Shown piece after piece: positions 1 to 5,499 of a stretch of DNA of 5,499 bases. The notes beneath the pieces are model-generated. The model saw only the letters and a list, made by a program, of their open reading frames with translations, was not told where the DNA came from and ran no database searches. Positions within the stretch are counted from its first letter, which is position 1; every line of letters starts with the position of its first letter. The position numbers and the translations under genes were made by a program. This stretch comes from Candidatus Poribacteria bacterium (GTDB taxonomy: Bacteria > Poribacteria > WGA-4E > WGA-3G), in contig RKRO01000360.1 of the NCBI GenBank assembly GCA_007571355.1, positions 1 through 5,499 of the forward strand, read 5' to 3'.

Positions 1-20
1 ATGTATACACTTTTTCTGAT

Positions 21-70
21 GGGCGAGGCGACCTCGCCCCTACGCGCCCGCTTTTGCGAAAGCGGGTGTG
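21..70. repeat. Two back-to-back palindromes, probable dispersed intergenic repeat
   Basis: The first hairpin pairs GGGCGAGG (21-28) with CCTCGCCC (32-39) across a 3-nt loop. The second pairs CCCGCTTT (47-54) with AAAGCGGG (59-66) across a 4-nt loop, TGCG, and can extend outward through G-C and G-T pairs to 43-70. Both stems are perfect. Neither is followed by a T-run on either strand, so they do not look like intrinsic terminators. The first palindrome followed by CTAC has the look of short GC-rich repeats scattered between genes in some bacteria (REP or MITE-like). Copy number cannot be judged from one window. Confidence 0.55.
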
Positions 71-123
71 TAGAGGTAATTATAGATTTTACGAAATACA
101 CACTTTTATGAAGATAACCCCCT

Positions 124-139
124 CCCCCTTATCAGGGGG
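124..139. repeat. Short C/G-run hairpin
   Basis: CCCCCT (124-129) pairs with AGGGGG (134-139) around the loop TATC. Runs of the type CCTCCCCCTTATCAGGGGG are seen as short repeats between genes in many bacterial genomes. This copy has no T-tract after it and no gene ending before it inside the window. Confidence 0.35.
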
Positions 140-274
140 GAATCAGAGGGCATCGCTTGGGCTTTACTTTAATTTGAAATGGACAAAGCACTATCGTAAT
201 TTAGCACAAAGATACCAGAATTGCAAGCATCTAACACGGAGGCTTTCAGCCATCCGCTCGCTATTCAAAAAAAC

Positions 275-303
275 TTGATATACATTTGCGTTTTGCGTAT
301 AAT
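275..303 (+). promoter_or_regulatory. Sigma-70-type promoter for the reductase gene
   Basis: A -35 box TTGATA (275-280) is separated by exactly 17 nt from a -10 box TATAAT (298-303), a perfect -10 hexamer and five of six bases at -35. Transcription would start near 310, giving a leader of about 80 nt before the ATG at 393. The spacing and orientation fit the downstream gene. This is the strongest promoter I can see in the window. Confidence 0.75.
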
Positions 304-337
304 ATATGCAGAGTTAGTCTAAATTCTACGATTTTCT

Positions 338-362
338 TTTCGGCATAACTTACGTGCCGAAA
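338..362 (+). promoter_or_regulatory. 8-bp inverted repeat in the leader, operator or RNA hairpin
   Basis: TTTCGGCA (338-345) is the exact reverse complement of TGCCGAAA (355-362), with a 9-nt spacer. It lies roughly 28-52 nt after the predicted transcription start and ends 17 nt before the Shine-Dalgarno sequence. It could be a dimeric repressor's operator or a leader stem-loop. There is no T-tract after it, so it is not a simple attenuator. It overlaps the GTG at 354, which argues against that codon as a translation start. Confidence 0.4.
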
Positions 363-379
363 TATGTTAGAGGAAGTTT

Positions 380-385
380 AAAGGA
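380..385 (+). promoter_or_regulatory. Ribosome binding site that fixes the reductase start
   Basis: AAAGGA (380-385) lies 7 nt before the ATG at 393. The alternative GTG at 354 has no purine-rich site before it, only the pyrimidine-rich and stem-loop sequence of the leader. The start is therefore set at 393. Confidence 0.7.
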
Positions 386-392
386 ACTAATT

Positions 393-1163
393 ATGCAAAG
401 AAGACGCGCCAGGACGCGATATTGTAAAGGTGAATTGATTGAACGTGAGGATTTTTCTGAAGATTTAGCAGCGTTCAAATTCCGTGTTGATAAGGCGTTA
501 CCGTTTATACCGGGACAATATGCCACTATTGGCTTTGACGTTGATGGAAAGATCGTTCAACGTCCCTATTCGATAGTCTCCTCCCCACATGAACCGTTTA
601 TGGAGGTTTTCGTGGAGCTGGTGCCGGAGGGTGCAACCACACCCCTATTTTGGGCCCTGGAGTTGGGGGACACTGTATTTATTCGGGACCGTCTCGTCGG
701 TAAATTCGTGATGGACACGGAGAGTGGTATGACCCGCCATGTCATGGCTGGCACTGTAACCGGGGCCGCACCCTATATAAGCATTGCACGGACGCAAAAA
801 ATTGAGCAGGAACAAGGTAAAAGCAGTCCACATCAGATCTTAGCGATCGTCGGTGCAAGCCGTTCGTGGGAACTCGGGTATTATATGGATGAACTCAACG
901 AACTCGCGGCGCAGGAAGAATGGTTCACATTTGTCCCGACAGTGAGTCGTCCCTGGGAGGATCCCGAGTGGAAAGGTGAAAGCGGACGTGCAGAAGATGT
1001 GATCCGGAAATACGGCGATCAACTCGGCTTTGACCACACCAATGCCGTCGTCTATGCTTGCGGACATCCACAGATGATTGAGAACGCCAAGGCGATCTGG
1101 GCGCGTGCGCGCTACCCTGAAGAACAGATTAAAGAGGAAAAATTCTTTGTAATTAAAGAGTGA
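393..1163 (+). CDS. Ferredoxin/flavodoxin--NADP(+) reductase, bacterial FPR type
   Basis: A 256-residue cytoplasmic flavoprotein that probably moves electrons between NADP(H) and ferredoxin or flavodoxin. Its length matches bacterial FPRs (about 250-260). The N-terminal FAD barrel shows PGQY (40-43) and the flavin-binding RPYS (57-60). The C-terminal nucleotide domain shows VTGAAPYIS (122-130) where the family usually has GTGxAPxxS, then GASR (154-157), TVSRP (183-187), SGR (197-199) and CGHP (223-226). Arg157, Arg186 and Arg199 sit where FPRs bind the 2'-phosphate of NADP, which favours NADPH over NADH. The C-terminus EEKFFVIKE resembles the Azotobacter/Rhodobacter subclass tail (AFVEK in Azotobacter), but a Phe replaces the Ala that faces the flavin. 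The frame is open back to GTG 354 (269 residues); ATG 393 is preferred for its ribosome site. It has its own promoter, and no ferredoxin gene is nearby. A related FAD/NAD(P) oxidoreductase acting on another electron carrier is the main alternative. Confidence 0.88.
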   Translation: MQRRRARTRYCKGELIEREDFSEDLAAFKFRVDKALPFIPGQYATIGFDVDGKIVQRPYSIVSSPHEPFMEVFVELVPEGATTPLFWALELGDTVFIRDRLVGKFVMDTESGMTRHVMAGTVTGAAPYISIARTQKIEQEQGKSSPHQILAIVGASRSWELGYYMDELNELAAQEEWFTFVPTVSRPWEDPEWKGESGRAEDVIRKYGDQLGFDHTNAVVYACGHPQMIENAKAIWARARYPEEQIKEEKFFVIKE

Positions 1164-1278
1164 AAATTTTTTGAGCATGGTCGGCAGCAAAGGCGGGCGC
1201 GGGAAAACAGGCAGCGCGGGCAGAGAGGGCTTCTTATCTGCCCACTTCCGTCCGTTACGCAAGACCTACCGCTATACC
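1164..1278. other. Convergent intergenic spacer with a weak hairpin
   Basis: The reductase gene and the DUF4159 gene end facing each other 115 bp apart. GGGCAGA (1218-1224) pairs with TCTGCCC (1237-1243) across a 12-nt loop. No T-tract follows on either strand, so it is at best a weak bidirectional terminator. The reductase stop codon is followed directly by A and T runs (1163-1172) without a stem before them. No other gene is supported here. Confidence 0.4.
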
Positions 1279-2664
1279 CTACTTGTCTCTCTGTCGCATC
1301 TGGTAAACGAACATATTCGTCATGAATCGATAGACATCCGATGAACGTCTTGAAGCAAGCGGTGCACGGCTATCAACCTCAGCTGTCTCCATGCTACACA
1401 AATAGTCGAGTGGGCAAAATACCACGCCCAGACGCTGTTTCCCAAATCGCCCGGGCACTAAGATACCTTTAAGATACCGCCATTTATCATTGCCTCCTTT
1501 GTAACTTGTGCCCCAGAATGTCGATCCGCCCACGGGAGTCTTCTTCAATTTGAAATAAGCTTGAAAAATATCGTGCCGCATATCGTCTAATGTCGTCAAC
1601 GGGTACTCGGGAAATATCAGACGCAATTCATTTTGTACCAGAGAAGCGAAGGATTGATCATTCCCGCCATCGCCACAGTAATCAAAAAACAGCATACCGT
1701 TATGCTCAAGGATGTATTGCCGCAGGGCAGCGCGTTCCGCTGCACTAAAACCGTCTGTCTGATTGTTGCGATCGGCGATCTGTTTATACGATACTGACAT
1801 TGTCTGATCGTGCCCCGTCATAATGACAAGCGGTGCCTCCATAATCTGATTATCTGTGAGTGAGAGTGCGCCGCCTGCGTAATCCATATCTGCACTAATT
1901 GTTCCCACATGTTCTTGTAGCCACTTTATTAGGGAGGGGATCGCAGTGGGGTCTTGCCACCAATCGCTCATATCATGCTTGAGACGTACCAACCGGATAT
2001 GGCCGCGAACAACGCCGCCTTCTTCATCAATAACACTTCCGAGCTCATCACCGATATCATCTTTGTAAGTGCCGATAATGTCTGGAATCCCTTCTCCGAA
2101 AGGGTCTTGACCGCCGGTGCCTGCCTGTGTTGCGTTTCCAAGCCCTTTGCCAGTTCCGCCGCCACCTCGCCCCGTTCCGGGTCTATTCGCGGCCCCTTTT
2201 CCGTCCCCGCGCCGACCGAGCCCACTGTCACTTACAACTTCGCCGCTGCCTCTGGCGACATCTATGTCAGGCGCGCCAGGGGCAAGAATAGCCTCTGGTG
2301 AAGGTGCTAATTGCGCGACTGTGGACGCAGGCGGCGGCTCAAACCTCGGGGTCTCCACAACCCGTGGAAGTGCCGACATCGACGGGGGCAGACGCTTCGC
2401 TGCTGCTGGACTCTGAAGCGGTGCCACAGTGTGGCTTTTGGTCGGCTCCACCACTTTCACTGGCGGCTTTTTGGGGACATGCCTCCGTGGCAGTGGACGA
2501 ACAAGATCAATGGCGATCACGTCTTCTACCTCTTCTACCAGGGGTTTCAGAAGCCATACCGCTGTCACAACAATAAAAATTCCGTGTACTATCAGAGAGA
2601 ATACCAATGCTCGGTTCCTACGTTGCCTGGCGTAGTACTTCTCGATCATGCGCGTGTTTAGCAT
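1279..2664 (-). CDS. TonB/TolA-like anchored DUF4159 protein
   Basis: A 461-residue inner-membrane protein with its bulk predicted in the periplasm. A short basic N-terminus (RQRRNR, 13-18) precedes one transmembrane helix (about 19-39). That helix contains Ser23-x3-His27, the spacing of the SxxxH motif in TonB and TolA that couples to ExbB/ExbD or TolQ/R. A TonB-like IDLVRPLP stretch (52-59) leads into a Pro/Lys-rich linker (56-133) and a Gly-rich linker (138-191). Residues about 220-456 match DUF4159: HDMSDWWQDPTAIPSL (230-245), APLVIMTGHD (277-286), MLFFDYCG (324-331), ELRLIFPEYPL (346-356), HDIFQAYFKL (364-373) and CPLDYLCSME (417-426). DUF4159 has no assigned reaction that I know of. The ATG at 2664 has AGAGG (2671-2675) 6 nt before it, while Met6 lacks such a site. 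It follows the WD40-protease gene by 63 nt with no clear promoter between, so co-transcription is likely. The domain calls are from recognition by eye. Confidence 0.82.
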   Translation of the reverse strand: MLNTRMIEKYYARQRRNRALVFSLIVHGIFIVVTAVWLLKPLVEEVEDVIAIDLVRPLPRRHVPKKPPVKVVEPTKSHTVAPLQSPAAAKRLPPSMSALPRVVETPRFEPPPASTVAQLAPSPEAILAPGAPDIDVARGSGEVVSDSGLGRRGDGKGAANRPGTGRGGGGTGKGLGNATQAGTGGQDPFGEGIPDIIGTYKDDIGDELGSVIDEEGGVVRGHIRLVRLKHDMSDWWQDPTAIPSLIKWLQEHVGTISADMDYAGGALSLTDNQIMEAPLVIMTGHDQTMSVSYKQIADRNNQTDGFSAAERAALRQYILEHNGMLFFDYCGDGGNDQSFASLVQNELRLIFPEYPLTTLDDMRHDIFQAYFKLKKTPVGGSTFWGTSYKGGNDKWRYLKGILVPGRFGKQRLGVVFCPLDYLCSMETAEVDSRAPLASRRSSDVYRFMTNMFVYQMRQRDK

Positions 2665-2727
2665 ATTTTGCCTCTATTTGTGTATGCATTGCGGCGTTCT
2701 GCAGCGTATATCCAACAACTGGCCTAC

Positions 2728-5211
2728 CTATTGCACTTTGCGGAGCAGTGCCTTGAGGTAATTTGACGGAACGACGAAATTGAGGTTTTGTGCATCTGGG
2801 TCTCGGTGCCCTGCGGTTGCGACCCCAATAACTTCGCCCTTCTCATTGAGAACAGGGCCGCCGCTGCTTCCTCGGGAAATAGGTGCATCTATTTGTATCC
2901 ACTCACTATGGATATTACTAACAACCCCCTTCGAAAATGTTCCTTCCAATCCTTTGGGATTTCCTACGACGTAGATGGTTTCACCAGTTTGAACTGCATT
3001 GCTGTCTGCCAGTTGGAGGATTGGTGTCTGAATTTTCATTGCCTTTAAGATGGCAAGGTCATGTGCTATATCTACAGCAGCGATCTTTTCTATGGCATAT
3101 TTTTTTTCACTTCCGATATCCTTTACGTAAACCCACGTAGCCCCTTCAATAACGTGATAATTAGTCGCAATATAACCAGAGCGAATGAAGAATCCGCTGC
3201 CTGTTGCCAAAGTGTCACCATCCTTATCAACAGCAATCAAATGTACTGTAGACTTCTGCGCTGTTTGTGCGATTTGTTGCGGGGTTGGTGAAGATGTAGG
3301 ATTCTGTTGTAAAGTCTTTTTCGTAGGCATCAAGTTCTGTGATGTGTTAGAGGATAGTGACACACCGCTTGAAAGGATTTCATTCACATCCCATAACAGA
3401 ATGGTACCATCTTCGCTCCCACTAACGAGAGTATCTTCATCCTTATTGAAAATAAGAGAAGTTATTTTCCGGGTGTGTTGTGTAGGTATGGGTATTTCAC
3501 GTCCGTCGACAACTTTGCGTAGACGAATCCCCCCCATTTCGTCGCCAATTGCAAACAAGGACTTATCGGTCGACAACGCTAATGCAGTGATAGCACAATC
3601 CGGGCCATCAATACTCTGATGCTCCTTCTCTATACCAGTGTTTGCATCCCATACTCGCACCTTCCCATTCGCTTCGCCGCTGAAAAGCATTATGTCGTCA
3701 GGACTGAACGTTAAGGCAGTAATCGTGCTTGTTGCGCCTATGAGTGTTGTTATTTTGCTGCGGGTTTCTACATCCAAAAGATGAATTTTGGCATCCTTGC
3801 CGCCACTTGCAAGGGTTTGGCTGGTGGAGGACAAAGCGAGCGCAGTAATTCCATCTCTGTTTCCCTCAAGAGTGCGCGAGGAGTTGTTGTTCAATAATTG
3901 GGATACATCTGACAAAAGGATAGGGCTTGCATCGTCGCCACCGCTGGCGAGGATGCCGCCATCACGGGAAAAAGTGACAGCCTCGGTTAAACCTGCATGT
4001 TCTAAAATAGTGGAGAGTTGTCCCCCGGTGCCGGCATCCCAAAACCTGAGGATACCATCTAACCCTGTGCCGCAGGCGCGAATCCGATTATCGGCTGTCC
4101 ACGCCAATGCCTTGATGCTGCCAGTATGTCCCATGATAGGAAACCTTTCGATACGGAGATCCACGTCCCATAATCGGACAGTGCCATCTAAACTCCCGCT
4201 TGCGAGGTTTTTTCCATCTTTTGATAACGCCAATGTCCAAACAGTATCGTTATGTCCATCAAGGGAATGCCCAGCAGGCGAGAATTTATCGTGTCTGCTC
4301 ACATCTATGGACCAGAATCGAACCCGCTTATCCGCGTTTCCGGTGACGATTGTATAATTATTTAGGTCTGCATTTGGTGTGAAACTTGCGGCATAGATGG
4401 CAGTTCCGTCTTGACGAAGTGGAGCAATTTCCTTATGCGGCGGCACGAGGTCCCTTAACCTACCTGTTCCGTCTAAACTGATACTGAGCAGCAGTTTGCT
4501 ATCGGGTGAGAACACCACTTTCCAGATGGGTTCGCGATCTTCGGTAAATTCGTAAATGCGTTCCCCCGTGCCTGCATCCCAGACTCGGATTGTGCCGTCA
4601 CCGCTGCCACCTGCAATCCACCTACTATTAGGAGAAAAGGCAATCGTGGAGACCGGCTTGCTATATGGAAGAACTGGGCCGGGTTCTTTCGTATCGAGGT
4701 CCCATATCCTGATAAGTCCACCGACTTCCATATTGCCTCTATTAGGTCCATCAGCACCGCCACTTGCAACCATGGTCCCGTCAGGTGAAATCGCCACGGC
4801 ATAGATTGGGCCTAGGTTTCTGTCAAAAGTATGTATCGATTCGGTCCACTGTGTTGTTGGCTGGGACGAGTTGACATCCCACAAACGAACCGTTCTATCC
4901 CAATGTGCAGCTGCGAGGGTGTTACCGTCAGGGGTGTACGCGATAGCATTTGCACCGCTCATCTCACCGGTGAATAGATTCACCTCGTCGCGGGTGTCGA
5001 CCTCGTACGTCCAAACGCCGATCGTTGTTGCGACAGAAAAGTGTTCACCATCAGGCGAAAACGCAATGTCATTTATCCACTCTTTACCGTAACGGGCTAT
5101 TGCCCCTTCAGGGAGATGCCATCGCGTGTAATCTTCTTGTGCGGGAACATTGGATAGAGCTAGAAAAACAAACAAAGAGATTGTAAGACTTAACAGCGAT
5201 ATTTTTTTCAT
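2728..5211 (-). CDS. Secreted WD40-repeat / trypsin-like (HtrA-type) serine protease fusion
   Basis: An 827-residue exported protein. Residues 1-24 form a signal peptide: KK, a hydrophobic core, and a cleavage site VPA before QED. There is no lipobox Cys. Thirteen WD40-type repeats are recognisable, starting near 47, 87, 136, 186, 228, 271, 323, 365, 408, 454, 496, 540 and 582. Most carry xxFSPDGxxLASGGxDGxIRLWDV-like cores; the first, fifth, ninth and twelfth are degenerate and the third holds an insertion (about 153-165). They would build one or two beta-propellers. A Ser/Thr/Gln/Asn/Pro-rich linker (610-650) leads to a trypsin-fold domain (about 651-827) with an intact triad: His686 in TNYHVIEG, Asp718 in AHDLAILK, Ser783 in GSSGGPV. 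This is the DegP/HtrA (S1C) style, but the chain ends with no PDZ domain. The WD40 part presumably binds substrate or partner in its place. The ATG is preceded by AAGGAG (5221-5226) at 9 nt. It is probably the first or second gene of a minus-strand operon with the DUF4159 gene. Confidence 0.92.
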   Translation of the reverse strand: MKKISLLSLTISLFVFLALSNVPAQEDYTRWHLPEGAIARYGKEWINDIAFSPDGEHFSVATTIGVWTYEVDTRDEVNLFTGEMSGANAIAYTPDGNTLAAAHWDRTVRLWDVNSSQPTTQWTESIHTFDRNLGPIYAVAISPDGTMVASGGADGPNRGNMEVGGLIRIWDLDTKEPGPVLPYSKPVSTIAFSPNSRWIAGGSGDGTIRVWDAGTGERIYEFTEDREPIWKVVFSPDSKLLLSISLDGTGRLRDLVPPHKEIAPLRQDGTAIYAASFTPNADLNNYTIVTGNADKRVRFWSIDVSRHDKFSPAGHSLDGHNDTVWTLALSKDGKNLASGSLDGTVRLWDVDLRIERFPIMGHTGSIKALAWTADNRIRACGTGLDGILRFWDAGTGGQLSTILEHAGLTEAVTFSRDGGILASGGDDASPILLSDVSQLLNNNSSRTLEGNRDGITALALSSTSQTLASGGKDAKIHLLDVETRSKITTLIGATSTITALTFSPDDIMLFSGEANGKVRVWDANTGIEKEHQSIDGPDCAITALALSTDKSLFAIGDEMGGIRLRKVVDGREIPIPTQHTRKITSLIFNKDEDTLVSGSEDGTILLWDVNEILSSGVSLSSNTSQNLMPTKKTLQQNPTSSPTPQQIAQTAQKSTVHLIAVDKDGDTLATGSGFFIRSGYIATNYHVIEGATWVYVKDIGSEKKYAIEKIAAVDIAHDLAILKAMKIQTPILQLADSNAVQTGETIYVVGNPKGLEGTFSKGVVSNIHSEWIQIDAPISRGSSGGPVLNEKGEVIGVATAGHRDPDAQNLNFVVPSNYLKALLRKVQ

Positions 5212-5264
5212 GAGACCTTGCTCCTTTTTTGCGTGGGTTGGTTAGGGTAATTTTCGATCGTCAA

Positions 5265-5499
5265 TTAACTTGTGGCATATTTTAGCAATTCACTTTTGTT
5301 TGTAAATAGACAGAATACTCGTCGGGAAAACAGATAGACACCGAGAGAACCGCCATGCAATAACAAAACGCCAGCGACGCAAAACAGAACGTGCACCGAC
5401 ATGAAAAACTGTGGCAGCGGCAGCACGTCCCGACGCAGCGCACCGGAATTATGGAGAATAAACTGAATCTGTGAAGTAAAACACTTAACGGGTGTAAAG
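5265..5499 (-). CDS. Possible 3' end of an upstream gene, cut by the window edge
   Basis: A minus-strand frame enters from the right edge and runs 77 codons (from 5498) to a TAA at 5267-5265, 53 nt before the WD40-protease start. It contains a hydrophobic stretch, MSVHVLFCVAGVLLL, that could be a membrane helix, then basic and polar residues ending YATS. I recognise no family. All three minus-strand frames are open together across about 5293-5448, so an open frame alone is weak evidence. The stretch may instead be a non-coding or repeated sequence. No start codon with a ribosome site is visible inside the window. Confidence 0.25.
   Translation of the reverse strand, partial: FTPVKCFTSQIQFILHNSGALRRDVLPLPQFFMSVHVLFCVAGVLLLHGGSLGVYLFSRRVFCLFTNKSELLKYATS
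5279..5306 (-). promoter_or_regulatory. Candidate promoter for the WD40-protease / DUF4159 operon
   Basis: Read on the minus strand, TTTACA (5306-5301) lies 16 nt before TAAAAT (5284-5279). Each hexamer is one base from the sigma-70 consensus. Transcription would begin near 5272, leaving a leader of about 60 nt that includes the AAGGAG site. It overlaps the end of the possible coding frame at the right edge. If that frame is real, this would be an internal promoter. Confidence 0.5.

Larger units (their letters stand above)
1..274. other. Gene-poor region upstream of the reductase gene
   Basis: No convincing gene is visible. A 74-codon open frame on the plus strand (54-278) begins inside one hairpin and reads through another. 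It has no Shine-Dalgarno sequence and its product resembles no family I know, so it is not called. The stretch holds two adjacent hairpins (21-70), a C/G-rich hairpin (124-139) and an imperfect hairpin (237-256, CGGAGGCT against AGCC-A-TCCG, loop TTC) just before the promoter. The octamer ACACTTTT occurs at 7-14 and 100-107, flanking the double hairpin. I see no tRNA, CRISPR array or integrase site. Confidence 0.6.

Noticed and set aside
54..278. Plus-strand open frame of 74 codons before the reductase gene
   Set aside because: It starts inside a hairpin loop, crosses a second hairpin, has no ribosome site, and its product has no recognisable character.
354..392. GTG at 354 as the reductase start, adding 13 residues
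   Set aside because: It lies inside the leader palindrome and lacks a Shine-Dalgarno sequence, while ATG 393 has AAAGGA at 7 nt and matches the usual family length.
1218..1243. Hairpin as a Rho-independent terminator
   Set aside because: The stem is only 7 bp with a 12-nt loop, and neither strand has a T-tract after it. Kept only as a weak candidate in the spacer entry.
840..1262. Minus-strand open frame of 140 codons opposite the reductase
   Set aside because: It is antisense to a clearly coding region, ends inside it, and shows no family motif.
1954..2416. Several plus- and minus-strand frames of 87-115 codons over the Pro/Gly-rich linker of the DUF4159 gene
   Set aside because: The G+C-rich linker suppresses stops in other frames. 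The products are low-complexity and carry no domain signal.
3788..4357. Plus-strand open frame of 189 codons opposite the WD40 array
   Set aside because: It is the reverse complement of repeated WD40 codons, which explains both the length and the repeated peptide pattern.
3385..5073. Tandem DNA repeats or a CRISPR-like array suggested by recurring words such as GCATCCCA and CCGTCAGG
   Set aside because: These come from codons for the repeated WD40 motifs SPDG and WDA. Spacing and sequence vary as expected for diverged protein repeats.
5320..5435. Inverted repeat CGTCGGGA (5320-5327) and TCCCGACG (5428-5435)
   Set aside because: Eight bases matched 100 bp apart is within what chance gives in a stretch of this size, and the match does not extend.

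Overview
The window looks like an ordinary chromosomal stretch from a Gram-negative (diderm), probably uncultured bacterium. One product has a TonB/TolA-like membrane anchor that presupposes an ExbB/ExbD-type motor. Another is an exported protein with many WD40 repeats. Abundant exported WD40 proteins, DUF4159 proteins and small palindromic repeats between genes recall Candidatus Poribacteria and related sponge or marine lineages. That placement is an impression from style, not a demonstrated match.

Layout. Positions 1-270 hold no convincing gene, only three hairpins, two of them back to back at 21-70. A near-consensus sigma-70 promoter (275-303) drives a plus-strand gene at 393-1163 for a bacterial ferredoxin/flavodoxin-NADP+ reductase. 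Its leader carries a perfect 8-bp inverted repeat (338-362). About 115 bp of convergent spacer follow, with a 7-bp hairpin but no T-tract. On the minus strand, reading right to left, come a large secreted protein of 13 recognisable WD40 repeats fused to a trypsin/HtrA-like serine protease (5211-2728) and, after 63 nt, a TonB-like anchored DUF4159 protein (2664-1279). The two are probably one operon. The right-hand end (5265-5499) carries an open frame running off the edge, which may be the tail of a further upstream gene or a non-coding repeat.

How the genes might work together. The reductase is a stand-alone cytoplasmic redox enzyme with no visible link to the minus-strand pair. Both minus-strand products are predicted to act outside the cytoplasm: a WD40 scaffold delivering a DegP-type protease, and an inner-membrane protein whose SxxxH transmembrane helix resembles the force-transducing helix of TonB and TolA. 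A cell-envelope function shared by these two is the most interesting hypothesis here. It rests on gene order and domain recognition only.
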